Part shown: positions 17,562 to 26,139 of the stretch, one piece after another
Numbering within the stretch: position 1 is the first letter of the stretch
Layout of the letters: every line of letters begins with the position of its first letter
Origin: Paenibacillus sp. J5C2022
Lineage (GTDB): Bacteria; Bacillota; Bacilli; Paenibacillales; Paenibacillaceae
Assembly: GCF_025567625.1 (NCBI RefSeq)
Contig: NZ_JAOQJC010000052.1
Span: 1 to 51,144 of the forward strand
DNA: 51,144 nucleotides
Direction: 5' to 3'
Notes under the pieces: model-generated
What the model saw: only the letters and a program-made list of their open reading frames with translations
Told to the model about the DNA's origin: nothing
Databases searched by the model: none
Program-made: the position numbers and the translations under genes

Positions 17562-17657
17562 ATGATCGAAATCTAGTTGATGGATACAAGCAAGCTTGTG
17601 TATGGTATAGAAAGATGGGTTAAACTTGAAGATCACTTCTAAATAAAAATGGTTTAA

Positions 17658-17765
17658 TTAGATAAGTGTGAGGATGATTGGGAAATTGAAAAGTCTAAAA
17701 GAATATTGGATCTTGCGGTTGAGCTAGGATCGAGCATTGTAACTACCCAGGAAGAGGGATGGAAG
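17658..17765 (+). pseudogene. Sugar-phosphate isomerase/epimerase fragment in frame with nagA
   Basis: Between the lipoprotein and nagA, one open frame without its own start reads DDWEIEKSKRILDLAVELG followed by SSIVTTQEEG. The pattern RILDLAxELGxxIVTTH is typical of xylose-isomerase-like TIM-barrel sugar isomerases/epimerases, which often accompany Gfo/Idh enzymes. It runs straight into the nagA frame, and the histidine expected after IVTT is replaced where the fragment breaks off. I infer that a deletion removed the rest of the gene. The match is from memory of the family, not from a search. Confidence 0.55.
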
Positions 17766-18887
17766 ATGAGGACAATGATTACGGGAGCCAACATTATCCT
17801 GGAAAAGAGAATGCTTGCCAATGCAACATTGTATATCGAAGATAATAATATTATACATATTGGCATGTCCACAGACAGTCTAGTCGATTGGCAATATGAT
17901 GAGAAGATCGCTGCAGATGGTTGTTTTGTATTCCCAGGTTTCATTGATTTGCATGTTCATGGTGGAAATGGTGCAGATGTAGCGGATCTGGATTCGTTGG
18001 CAGTTGAGAAATTGTGTCAGTATCATGCACAACATGGAACTACTTCCCTACTACTTACGACAGGGCCTCTGCTTCCTGATGACTATGTACCTTTATTGCA
18101 ATCATTAGCAAAAGAAATAAGTAGATTCCCTGTGAGATCGGGTTCTTACATCAGAGGGATTCATCTAGAGGGTCCATTTATCTCGAAACATTATGCGGGG
18201 GCATATCGTAAAGAGACGATACAGGAGATCTCAATGGATGTTTTATTAGCTTACTTATCAGCTGCTGAAGGTCATATACGGGTTGCTACATTAGCACCTG
18301 AGTTACAGGGAGCAGAAGTAGCTATTAAAGCACTAATTGCGCGCAACATCGTTGTATCTGCTGGTCATTCTAATGCAACCTATGAAGAGATGGAGCAGGC
18401 GATTGAATGGGGGGTCCGCCAAGTGACCCATTGCTACAATGCGATGAGAGGATTCTCTCATCGAGATCCTGGTATGCTTGGTTCAGCTTGGCTTAATGAG
18501 AATGTGATTGCAGAATATATCTGTGACTTTGTTCATTCTCACCCCGTCTCAGCTAAGCTGCTCCTTCAATTGAAACAACCTCGCAAGATAGCCTTAATTA
18601 CGGATGCATCTAAGATGTCAGGCATGCAAACAGAACCTATAAGGAATAGTGCTGGAACATTAGCCGGTAGCACAATAACGATGGGTGAGGCCGTTAAGAA
18701 TGCAATTGTTCATCTTAATGTATCTCCAAGTGAAGCCTCTATCATGGCGAGTCTAACACCAGCAGTCGTTCTAGGAATTGATGATCGAACGGGATCAATT
18801 GAAGTAGGTAAAGACGCGGATCTAGTCGTGATGGATCAAAACTATAAGGTGCTACATACCTTTGTACAAGGAAAACGATGTATCTGA
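17766..18887 (+). CDS. nagA: N-acetylglucosamine-6-phosphate deacetylase
   Basis: A 373-residue amidohydrolase that removes the acetyl group from GlcNAc-6-phosphate, giving GlcN-6-phosphate. The metal motif is His63-Val-His65 (IDLHVHGGNG); further conserved pieces are HLEGPF, SAGHSNA, THCYNAMR and the catalytic aspartate in LITDASKMSG, ending with GKDADLVVMD. These are the usual NagA landmarks. The ATG at 17766 is preceded by GAGGGATGG; the open frame extends upstream to 17706 and beyond only because of an in-frame isomerase remnant. No nagB accompanies it, so GlcN-6-phosphate is presumably handled by a gene elsewhere. With the ROK kinase at the end of the locus it suggests an N-acetylhexosamine in the polymer. 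Confidence 0.92.
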   Translation: MRTMITGANIILEKRMLANATLYIEDNNIIHIGMSTDSLVDWQYDEKIAADGCFVFPGFIDLHVHGGNGADVADLDSLAVEKLCQYHAQHGTTSLLLTTGPLLPDDYVPLLQSLAKEISRFPVRSGSYIRGIHLEGPFISKHYAGAYRKETIQEISMDVLLAYLSAAEGHIRVATLAPELQGAEVAIKALIARNIVVSAGHSNATYEEMEQAIEWGVRQVTHCYNAMRGFSHRDPGMLGSAWLNENVIAEYICDFVHSHPVSAKLLLQLKQPRKIALITDASKMSGMQTEPIRNSAGTLAGSTITMGEAVKNAIVHLNVSPSEASIMASLTPAVVLGIDDRTGSIEVGKDADLVVMDQNYKVLHTFVQGKRCI

Positions 18888-19087
18888 AGAGAGGGAATAA
18901 CAAACCGATACGTTGATTCCCAAATAATATCACAAGAAATTGAAGGATTACCTCATTGAACATACGAACAATCAGGTATAGCATGTAAATATATATGATG
19001 ATTAGATGAGTCTGCAGGTTGAATGGTGTTATCCATGTAAGCGATCTCATAAGGTGAATGCTAATTGTACATATGGGAGGTATCGTG

Positions 19088-20236
19088 ATGTCGTATCAAG
19101 TGTTGCTAACTGAGGATGAAACAGCGATTCGACAAAGCCTAAGCAGTAGAATCAATTCACTAGATCTACCCTTACGGATAGCTGGAGAGGCAGAGAATGG
19201 CATATGTGCAATGAAATGGTTAGATGACAACTATGCAGATATTGTTGTCACCGACATACGTATGCCAGAAATGGACGGATTGACACTTGTAGCCAACCTG
19301 AAACGTGAACGTCCTTATCTTATTTGTATTATGATCTCCAGTCATGATGACTTTGAGTATGTCCAAGCCTGTCTTGACCTGCAAGTTGTCGATTATGTAC
19401 TGAAACCGTTCAAACTGCAGAAGCTGGAAGAAGTGATGAGGAAGGCGATCGCCACGCTTCAGAACCGTCGGAGAGATGATGCATCGAGAAGAATCATGAA
19501 TAACTTGATGACATACCGCAAACTGCAGGTTGAGTTTGTCAACATGATTCAGTTAGCAAACATTGGTGATGAGATCTTTCAACAGATCATGTATGCGATT
19601 GAAGATTGGGCCGATGAACGGCATGAATTATATGTTCCGCTGGCGGAGCAATGGTTGAAGTTAACTATACAGTCTCTACAGGAAACGAATGCCGATTTGC
19701 AAGAGGAAAAGGTTATACAGATGTGCCTAGACGACACAAGTGATGAGTTAGAGTCGGATGCTGTTCTTCATACGACACATGGAGATTGGAGAGAATGTCA
19801 TTGGCAATGCTCGATTCAACTATTAAGACGAGGGGTTCAAGTGCTGCAAGCATTGCTAGATGATGTGGATCACAGGTTACATTATGGCGTTTCAGAGCAA
19901 ATCAAATCGTATCTGAATGAACATTATGATCAGAAGATCAGTATTCATCAATTAGCGAATATAGTCGGGTTTAGTCGATCGCATCTCTCTGTTCTGTTCA
20001 AACAAGCAACAGGCATGACGGTGTGGAATTACTTACAGGATATAAGAATAGATCGAGGCAAGGAACTGTTGTTGACAACGAACATGAAGAACTATGAGAT
20101 TGCTACTAACATAGGTTATGAGAACTACGTTCATTTCTGTAAATTATTCAAAAAATATACAAAATATAATCCTACGGAGTATAGAAAGAAGTTTCAAACC
20201 AAACATTCATTAAAAACGGAAAGCGGGGCAAAATGA
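19088..20236 (+). CDS. Response regulator, YesN-type (REC plus AraC domain)
   Basis: A 382-residue two-component regulator. The receiver domain has the acidic pair at Glu9-Asp10, the phosphoacceptor Asp56 (VVTDIRMPEMDG), a Ser in ISSHDDFEY and the lysine in DYVLKPF. A linker of about 120 residues leads to a C-terminal AraC domain (SIHQLANIVGFSRSHLSVLF; closing YNPTEYRKKF). The ATG at 19088 follows GGGAGG with seven-base spacing. Its stop is immediately followed by the start of the cytoplasmic DUF4962 enzyme, and its expected kinase partner is encoded after that enzyme. It probably activates the polysaccharide genes downstream. Confidence 0.93.
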   Translation: MSYQVLLTEDETAIRQSLSSRINSLDLPLRIAGEAENGICAMKWLDDNYADIVVTDIRMPEMDGLTLVANLKRERPYLICIMISSHDDFEYVQACLDLQVVDYVLKPFKLQKLEEVMRKAIATLQNRRRDDASRRIMNNLMTYRKLQVEFVNMIQLANIGDEIFQQIMYAIEDWADERHELYVPLAEQWLKLTIQSLQETNADLQEEKVIQMCLDDTSDELESDAVLHTTHGDWRECHWQCSIQLLRRGVQVLQALLDDVDHRLHYGVSEQIKSYLNEHYDQKISIHQLANIVGFSRSHLSVLFKQATGMTVWNYLQDIRIDRGKELLLTTNMKNYEIATNIGYENYVHFCKLFKKYTKYNPTEYRKKFQTKHSLKTESGAK

Positions 20237-23173
20237 ATGGTTGATTACAAAACAAAAAAGATCACTTCATGGCCGTCCACTGTAGGGACATGCATGCCAT
20301 ATAGACCACGACACCGTCTTGTAACAACACAGAATCCGCCTGATTTCAGCTGGCCGCACTTGGATGAGGTTAATGGCTATAGGTTGCAAGTCAGTCGACA
20401 GGAAGACTTCTGCGAGGTTATTTATGAATGCGAATACTTGGGTGTTAATTATTATAATTTTCCGTTTGCTTTTCAAAGTGGTACTTGGTACTGGCGAGTT
20501 TCCCCCATCAATGAGAATGAACAGTGGGTATGGAGTACGCCAAGAAAGTTTCGAATCAATCAAGAGGCGGTTCCGTTCCCTGTTCCTCTTGTTGAGGAGA
20601 TTATGGATAGCATTCCAGACTCACATCCTCGTATATGGGCAACCAGTGATCGATTAGAAGAGTTCCGTAGTTTTGTGAATGGCAAGGGCAAATCAATTTA
20701 CGAGAAAACTCTCCATGCTGTGATGAGTCGGATGGAAGAAGGGTTGACACCTGAGCCCACGTTCAACTATCCGCCTGGTTATGTACCGGATGAGCAATGG
20801 ATAGAAGATTGCAATCGGTTAAAGAAGGAAGCTATTGGCTCTACTCGAAAGATGCAGGAGACGGCATTGATTTATTTTGTGTCGGGTGATGTTAGTATGG
20901 GCTTGCATGCAAAAAAACAATTGTTACATATTGCTGATTGGGATCCTGCAGGTGCTACTAGTTATCAAATTGATCATCAAGTTCATCGGGCAATTGCTTA
21001 TCGGTCAGCAATTGTATTCGATTGGTTATATGATTTGTTGTCACAAGATGAGAAACAATTTGTATTGGCAACGCTTAAGGTGCGAACAGAGACCATGCTT
21101 GGCGATCTAAGCGGGTCGGGTATTCCGATTACAGAAAATCCATACGATTCCCACGGTTGGACCGCATTTGGTTATATTGGTATTATCGCTGTGGCCTTGT
21201 TAGGTGAGATACCTGAAGCGGAGCTATGGTTCAAACAAGTCGTTCCTGCTTACATAAACCTCCTTCCACCATGGGGAGGTGAGGATGGTGGATGGGCCCA
21301 GGGAACCGGGTATTGGCAGGTATCAAGTTTCATGAATAAAGAAATGATGGATGTGCTATTGTATGCATCTGGATTTAACCTTTATGATAAGGCGCATGCT
21401 CGCAATGAAGGAAGATATCCATTATACGCATACCCACACGGTTCACCAACAGGAGTATTCGGGGATGAGAATGATATCAAACCAAATGGCTATAACGTCT
21501 CTCTATTGCGAAGAATAGCTGAAATGCAAGGGGATGCAAGATTACAATGGGCATGGAAGGCACTTGGACAATCGCCGCTCAATGTCATGTTTGATTATTT
21601 CTATGGCGATGATTCATTGACGCCGATCCCACCCTATGATTGGCCCAAGGCGATCTGGTTTCAAGATATTGGGTGGGTAGCCATGCATTCTGAGCTATAT
21701 GATCCATTGCGGGTTTCATTATATTTCAAATCTAGTCGATATGGAAGTTATAATCACAGTCATGCTGATCAGAATAGTTTCATTATTCATGCCTATGGTG
21801 AAGACTTAGCGATAGATAGTGGCTGGTACGATTGGTATGGAAGTACACATCATGAGAAGTTCACACGACAAACTCTTGCTCACAATGCGATAACGTTAAA
21901 TGGTGGTGTTGGGCAGCCCGTTCACGATATGGAAGCTTCCGGAACAGTTACAGGATTTGTCACTCATCCATTATTCGATGCGGCTAGCGGAGATGCGCTC
22001 GCTGCATACGAAGGAAGCTTAGATCAAGCGGAACGACACATCCTATATATAAGGCCGAATTTATTTGTCATCATCGATCGACTTCGCTGCACGGATGACA
22101 CTGATGCGGTGTTCGAATGGCGGCTTCATGCAGCAGAACAACTCATTATAGACGAGGATGCTAAGGGAGCACGTATTCATAAGGGTCATGCAGGTTTGAA
22201 TGTTAAGTTGCATTATCCTGAACAATGGCAAGCATCTGTTGAGGAGAAATATAAGGATCAACAAGGCAAGGAGGTCAGACCTGAAGGGAGATTTGCACAT
22301 CAACCCGATCAACTTCATGCAACGTTCATGACACCCCAATCAGGTAAGACAATGATCGTATCTACGCTGGAGCCTCACAGAATAGGTGAGATACCGCACA
22401 GGGTGCGTTGCGAAAATGATGGAAATTTCCTACATTTAACACTTAAGGACCGTACATCAGTCTATATTCGTTTGGCTGAAGAAGGTCTCGTAACGGCTGA
22501 TCGTTATCAATTCGATGCAGTTGCTCTTGTTGTTCATTCAAGTGGAGGTGTGATGTTGTTGAGAGGCACTAAGCTATTCTTGGATGGGCATGTGTTGATT
22601 GAAAGTGACTCTATATGCACGGTAGCAATCGATGATGAAGACTTGGCTGCAAGCTGCTTGGAGGAATGGGAGCTTCGTATCTATAGGCCAAACTTGAAGA
22701 AAATCAAGCGTATGAATGGTGTGGATGTCGAAGCTGGCGATGCTACACGTGAGCAATTGATGATGTCCGGTGTTCAATGTGAACCTATTGTTGAACAAAG
22801 TAGTGCTAATCAAGTAAAAGGGGCGAGATTGACCATGGAAGGTGGAGCGCATACATTCAGACTAAATGCCGCCCCTACAAGCGCTGAAGGTCCTGATGTG
22901 GAATTGAAGGTCAGCATCGATGGTGTCATGCAGAAGGTCAGAATGCGCTCTGCCATTGACCTGTATGGCAGACAGCTTTCATGGGGGAGTTTAACGAATG
23001 AGGAAGGTGAGTATCGAATCATTGATGCTCCTGTAGGCTTGTTATTCGATGTATGCGGTAGACAGGAGAACGTAGTACTGCCACAGAATGCTTCTTTCGT
23101 TGTTTATGAGGAACCTCGACAAATTGTTCTCGAGAAAATTATCCATCAGCCAGAGAACAAGAAGCAGGGATGA
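20237..23173 (+). CDS. Cytoplasmic DUF4962 / heparinase II-III-like polysaccharide-degrading enzyme
   Basis: A 978-residue protein without signal peptide or membrane segment. The N-terminal DUF4962-like part begins with PYRPRHRLVTTQNPPDFSWP, followed by an alpha/alpha toroid region containing SHGWTAFG (His306) and PPWGGEDGGWAQGTGYW, then a heparinase II/III-type beta domain with YNHSHADQNSF (His507, His509) and DSGWYDWYGSTHHEKF. These His/Tyr/Asn-rich motifs occupy the places where polysaccharide lyases of this fold hold their catalytic and metal sites. The ATG directly abuts the response-regulator stop, and its own stop overlaps the kinase start. The secreted 1899-residue paralogue at 29689 shares this architecture. 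I infer action on imported oligosaccharides; lyase versus hydrolase chemistry is not settled. Confidence 0.85.
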   Translation: MVDYKTKKITSWPSTVGTCMPYRPRHRLVTTQNPPDFSWPHLDEVNGYRLQVSRQEDFCEVIYECEYLGVNYYNFPFAFQSGTWYWRVSPINENEQWVWSTPRKFRINQEAVPFPVPLVEEIMDSIPDSHPRIWATSDRLEEFRSFVNGKGKSIYEKTLHAVMSRMEEGLTPEPTFNYPPGYVPDEQWIEDCNRLKKEAIGSTRKMQETALIYFVSGDVSMGLHAKKQLLHIADWDPAGATSYQIDHQVHRAIAYRSAIVFDWLYDLLSQDEKQFVLATLKVRTETMLGDLSGSGIPITENPYDSHGWTAFGYIGIIAVALLGEIPEAELWFKQVVPAYINLLPPWGGEDGGWAQGTGYWQVSSFMNKEMMDVLLYASGFNLYDKAHARNEGRYPLYAYPHGSPTGVFGDENDIKPNGYNVSLLRRIAEMQGDARLQWAWKALGQSPLNVMFDYFYGDDSLTPIPPYDWPKAIWFQDIGWVAMHSELYDPLRVSLYFKSSRYGSYNHSHADQNSFIIHAYGEDLAIDSGWYDWYGSTHHEKFTRQTLAHNAITLNGGVGQPVHDMEASGTVTGFVTHPLFDAASGDALAAYEGSLDQAERHILYIRPNLFVIIDRLRCTDDTDAVFEWRLHAAEQLIIDEDAKGARIHKGHAGLNVKLHYPEQWQASVEEKYKDQQGKEVRPEGRFAHQPDQLHATFMTPQSGKTMIVSTLEPHRIGEIPHRVRCENDGNFLHLTLKDRTSVYIRLAEEGLVTADRYQFDAVALVVHSSGGVMLLRGTKLFLDGHVLIESDSICTVAIDDEDLAASCLEEWELRIYRPNLKKIKRMNGVDVEAGDATREQLMMSGVQCEPIVEQSSANQVKGARLTMEGGAHTFRLNAAPTSAEGPDVELKVSIDGVMQKVRMRSAIDLYGRQLSWGSLTNEEGEYRIIDAPVGLLFDVCGRQENVVLPQNASFVVYEEPRQIVLEKIIHQPENKKQG

Positions 23174-24966
23174 TCATTATATCTATCGTTAGATTTATTC
23201 GACGTTCCTTCAGAAGAAAGTTGTTTGTGCTCATGCTCTCCGTTAATGTCAGTGTTGTTAGCTTGTTTGGTATATTCATATACGATTTGTCCACACGAGA
23301 AGTAGAGGACAACATTAATTTGTGGAGTGAGAAGGTAATCACACAAGCGAATCAAGGTTTGAACCGATATTTGGATGGTTATATGCAAAGCTTAGTGCTT
23401 TTATCGTCTAGTTCAATGCTGAAAGAATGGATGATTGTTCCTGAGGAAAATTTTTCGGATCATTTTAATCTTTATAGAAGAATGGAAAGAGAGTTTGCGA
23501 ATATATATTTTTTTCACTACCCGGAAATTCAGGCTATACATATAGAAAATTCGAATGGTAGACATCTGAACTATACGAACGGTATCGAGATAAATGAAGA
23601 TACATTGTATAACGCTGATAATTGGCGTTATCGTCAAGAAGTTCCATTCGGGATTTCAGTTGAATCTAATTTGGTGGATTATTATAAAACCGATGGAAAT
23701 AATCGGGTTATACCAGTACTCCAACTGTTCTATAAGTTGCAATGGAATGGTGAGCAGGTGACAGTGAGCATGGATATCGATATGTCACTTGTTCTTGATG
23801 TTCTACGGACTGTGGAATTCGGAAAGCAAGGGGAAGGTATGATTGTAGATCATCATAATCTAATTATTGCTAATCAGAATGTAGGGCGTATTGGTGAGTT
23901 AATCCCAGAAGAAATGCAATTTAGAATGGTTAATGATCAGGGTGCATTCAAGACGATTGATAAGGAATTCCATGTCATATATGCATCACTTGAGAAACTT
24001 CCTTGGCGAACTGTCGTTATCGTACCTTATGACCAGTTTGCGCAATTTTTCACAAGTATAGCTAATATTACATTGTTAATAGCTGCTGTCTCTGTTCTTG
24101 TTTCTATTCTATTATCTAATATATTCGCTACAACCTTCACCAGACGTATTCACTCTCTTAGAAAAGCAATTAAGTTGATGGAAAGTGGTCATTGGCAACA
24201 TAGAATTGGATTAAAGGGAACGGATGAAATTTTCTTGCTTAGCCAATCTTATAACCTGATGCTTGATCATCTTGATGTAACCGTCCGAAACTTAGCAGAG
24301 ACTCAGGTGAAGGAGAAACAAGCGTTGATGTCAGCTTTACAGTCTCAAATCGATTCTCATTTCTTATATAACACATTGGAGACGATTCATTCAAAGGCTC
24401 ACCTTGCAGGCGAATCAGAGATTGAGCAAACTGTGGAATGTTTATCAGAAATGCTGCGCTATTCTTCCTCTTTTCATGACAGGTTAGTAACCTTAGGTGA
24501 TGAATTGCAGCATTTAGTAAATTATGCGGAAATCTCTAAAATTCGTTTTCAAGAACGATTTCATTATCACATTGAAATGGATGAAAGTCTTAGGCAAGCT
24601 CGATGTTTGAAGGCAATGCTTCAGACTATTGCCGAGAATAGCGTGAAATATAGTCATGTTCCATCTATCTATCTGCATATTTCAATTCATCGGTTGCATG
24701 AGGACTATGTGAAAATTGATATGAAAGATAATGGAGTAGGCTTCTCAGAAAATGTTCTAGTTAACTTGAGACAACGGTTGCAGTCAACATCTAAGCAAGT
24801 TGTCACTACCCCGAGTATAGGCTTGCTCAATGTTCATTCGCGGCTAATTATGCATTATGGTTTTGATTCCAAGACGGGACTATATGTGTCTAACAATGAT
24901 GATGGTATTGGGGCTAATGTAAGTATCATATTCCCACTAGAAATAGAAGAACATCTTGATGGTTAA
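23170..24966 (+). CDS. Sensor histidine kinase, YesM-type
   Basis: A 598-residue membrane kinase. A first transmembrane segment (about residues 17-39) and a second (about 295-317) bracket an extracellular Cache-like sensor, followed by a HAMP segment, the His_kinase domain with phosphoacceptor His397 in QIDSHFLYNTLE, and an ATPase domain with the N box around AENSVKYSH, DNGVGFS and SIGLLNVHSRL. This is the YesM/LytS-like class. Its ATG overlaps the stop of the cytoplasmic DUF4962 gene (ATGA). It is the natural partner of the YesN-type regulator at 19088, from which it is separated only by the enzyme gene. Confidence 0.93.
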   Translation: MIIISIVRFIRRSFRRKLFVLMLSVNVSVVSLFGIFIYDLSTREVEDNINLWSEKVITQANQGLNRYLDGYMQSLVLLSSSSMLKEWMIVPEENFSDHFNLYRRMEREFANIYFFHYPEIQAIHIENSNGRHLNYTNGIEINEDTLYNADNWRYRQEVPFGISVESNLVDYYKTDGNNRVIPVLQLFYKLQWNGEQVTVSMDIDMSLVLDVLRTVEFGKQGEGMIVDHHNLIIANQNVGRIGELIPEEMQFRMVNDQGAFKTIDKEFHVIYASLEKLPWRTVVIVPYDQFAQFFTSIANITLLIAAVSVLVSILLSNIFATTFTRRIHSLRKAIKLMESGHWQHRIGLKGTDEIFLLSQSYNLMLDHLDVTVRNLAETQVKEKQALMSALQSQIDSHFLYNTLETIHSKAHLAGESEIEQTVECLSEMLRYSSSFHDRLVTLGDELQHLVNYAEISKIRFQERFHYHIEMDESLRQARCLKAMLQTIAENSVKYSHVPSIYLHISIHRLHEDYVKIDMKDNGVGFSENVLVNLRQRLQSTSKQVVTTPSIGLLNVHSRLIMHYGFDSKTGLYVSNNDDGIGANVSIIFPLEIEEHLDG

Positions 24967-25017
24967 CGGAGTGGACTATGGATTTGATAATAAATCTAAT
25001 GGGAGTGTGTAAGATCA

Positions 25018-25968
25018 ATGGCGAATTATGTGAAAATCAGTTGTCTTGGACCATCCCCTGCAATCATGGATATGAAACTTCCTCTCAATGAGGTGTTGCA
25101 ACAGATGATCCAACATTGGCAAAAACAATTGGATCATGTGTTGCCGGATAAACCGGACATAATCGTGCTGCCGGAAGCTTGTGATCGACCTGAATCGAAT
25201 TATTATACATTAGAGAGACGACTTGAATATTATCGGTATAGAAAACATGCTATGCGAGATTTCTTTAGTCGAATCAGTCGTGAGAACAACTGCTATATCG
25301 CTTATTCAGCTCATGTTGAGGCTGCCGATGGCAGCTGGAGAAATGCAACACAATGGTTAGATCGGACTGGTGCGGTCATCGGAGTGTATCATAAGAATCA
25401 CCTTGTTCCCATGGAGTATGAAGAAGCCGGGATTCTATATGGTAACGCTGCTCCAATTCTGCGATTAGACTTTGGTACGGTAGCATCAGCTATATGCTTC
25501 GACCTGAACTTTGAACAACTTCGTCAACAATATGAAAAGGCGAAACCGGATATTATCGTATTCTCTTCAATGTATCATGGTGGGCTCATGCAACCATATT
25601 GGGCCTATTCCTGTCGATCCTTTTTTGCGGGAGCTGTTGCTAGCTTACCTTGTACGATATTAAATCGCGTAGGTGATGTTGTAGCATCAAGTACCAATTA
25701 TTATCCTTTTGTAACTACGACAGTTAATCTTGACAGTGCAGTTATTCATATTGACAACAATCATTTTCGTTTCCAGGAAATCAAAGAGAAATATGGATCA
25801 GATGTTATTATTTATGATCCGGGTTTTCTTGGCGCTGTCCAAATTTCATCAGAATCTAAAGCTTTTAGTATTCAGGATATCATTGACGAATTTCAGCTTG
25901 AACGTGTAGACGATTATTTCAATGACTCGCTTGCACATCGCAGTGAGCCGGGGCGGATAGAGATGTAA
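25018..25968 (+). CDS. Carbon-nitrogen hydrolase (nitrilase superfamily)
   Basis: A 316-residue enzyme with the complete nitrilase-superfamily triad: Glu53 (VLPEACDRPE), Lys126 (YHKNHLVP) and Cys160 (AICFDLNFE). Such enzymes cleave amide, carbamoyl or nitrile C-N bonds in small molecules in the cytoplasm. The ATG at 25018 follows a GGGAG site. It sits 51 bases after the kinase gene and is followed by a strong terminator, so it ends the regulator-enzyme transcription unit. Its presence in a polysaccharide locus suggests removal of an amide-linked decoration from an imported sugar, for example an N-acyl, amino-acid or uronamide group; no closer assignment is justified. Confidence 0.9.
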   Translation: MANYVKISCLGPSPAIMDMKLPLNEVLQQMIQHWQKQLDHVLPDKPDIIVLPEACDRPESNYYTLERRLEYYRYRKHAMRDFFSRISRENNCYIAYSAHVEAADGSWRNATQWLDRTGAVIGVYHKNHLVPMEYEEAGILYGNAAPILRLDFGTVASAICFDLNFEQLRQQYEKAKPDIIVFSSMYHGGLMQPYWAYSCRSFFAGAVASLPCTILNRVGDVVASSTNYYPFVTTTVNLDSAVIHIDNNHFRFQEIKEKYGSDVIIYDPGFLGAVQISSESKAFSIQDIIDEFQLERVDDYFNDSLAHRSEPGRIEM

Positions 25969-25971
25969 AGT

Positions 25972-25999
25972 AGAGGGGAGAAATCCCCTCTTTCTTTAT
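25972..25999 (+). terminator. Intrinsic terminator after the C-N hydrolase gene
   Basis: An 8-bp stem, AGAGGGGA (25972-25979) and TCCCCTCT (25984-25991), with a GAAA loop and TTCTTTATT following, lies just past the stop codon. It separates the regulator-enzyme unit from importer 2. Confidence 0.9.
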
Positions 26000-26057
26000 T
26001 GTGCATTGACAACTTGTTCATACGATAGATTGCGAATAATAGAACAATAAATCGAAG

Positions 26058-26105
26058 TAACACCTCATTGTTTGACTAGGTGTTAGCGCTTACCATAGAT
26101 ATAAT
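26058..26105 (+). promoter_or_regulatory. Promoter region of importer 2 with inverted repeat and cre-like site
   Basis: An 8-bp inverted repeat, TAACACCT (26058-26065) and AGGTGTTA (26078-26085), flanks a -35-like TTGACT (26072-26077). A cre/LacI-like box, TGTTAGCGCTTACC (26081-26094), lies in the spacer. TAGATA at 26096-26101 is 18 bases from the -35; the better TATAAT at 26100-26105 is 22 away. The box differs from the CcpA consensus at two positions. Two overlapping operators at one promoter would allow a specific regulator plus catabolite repression. Confidence 0.6.
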
Positions 26106-26139
26106 ACAACAATATTAGAAATAGGGAGGTTGTCAACAA

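Noticed and set aside
20237..23173. Assignment of the cytoplasmic enzyme as a specific heparinase
   Set aside because: The DUF4962 plus heparinase II/III layout is shared by proteins of unknown specificity; only the fold-level call is supported.
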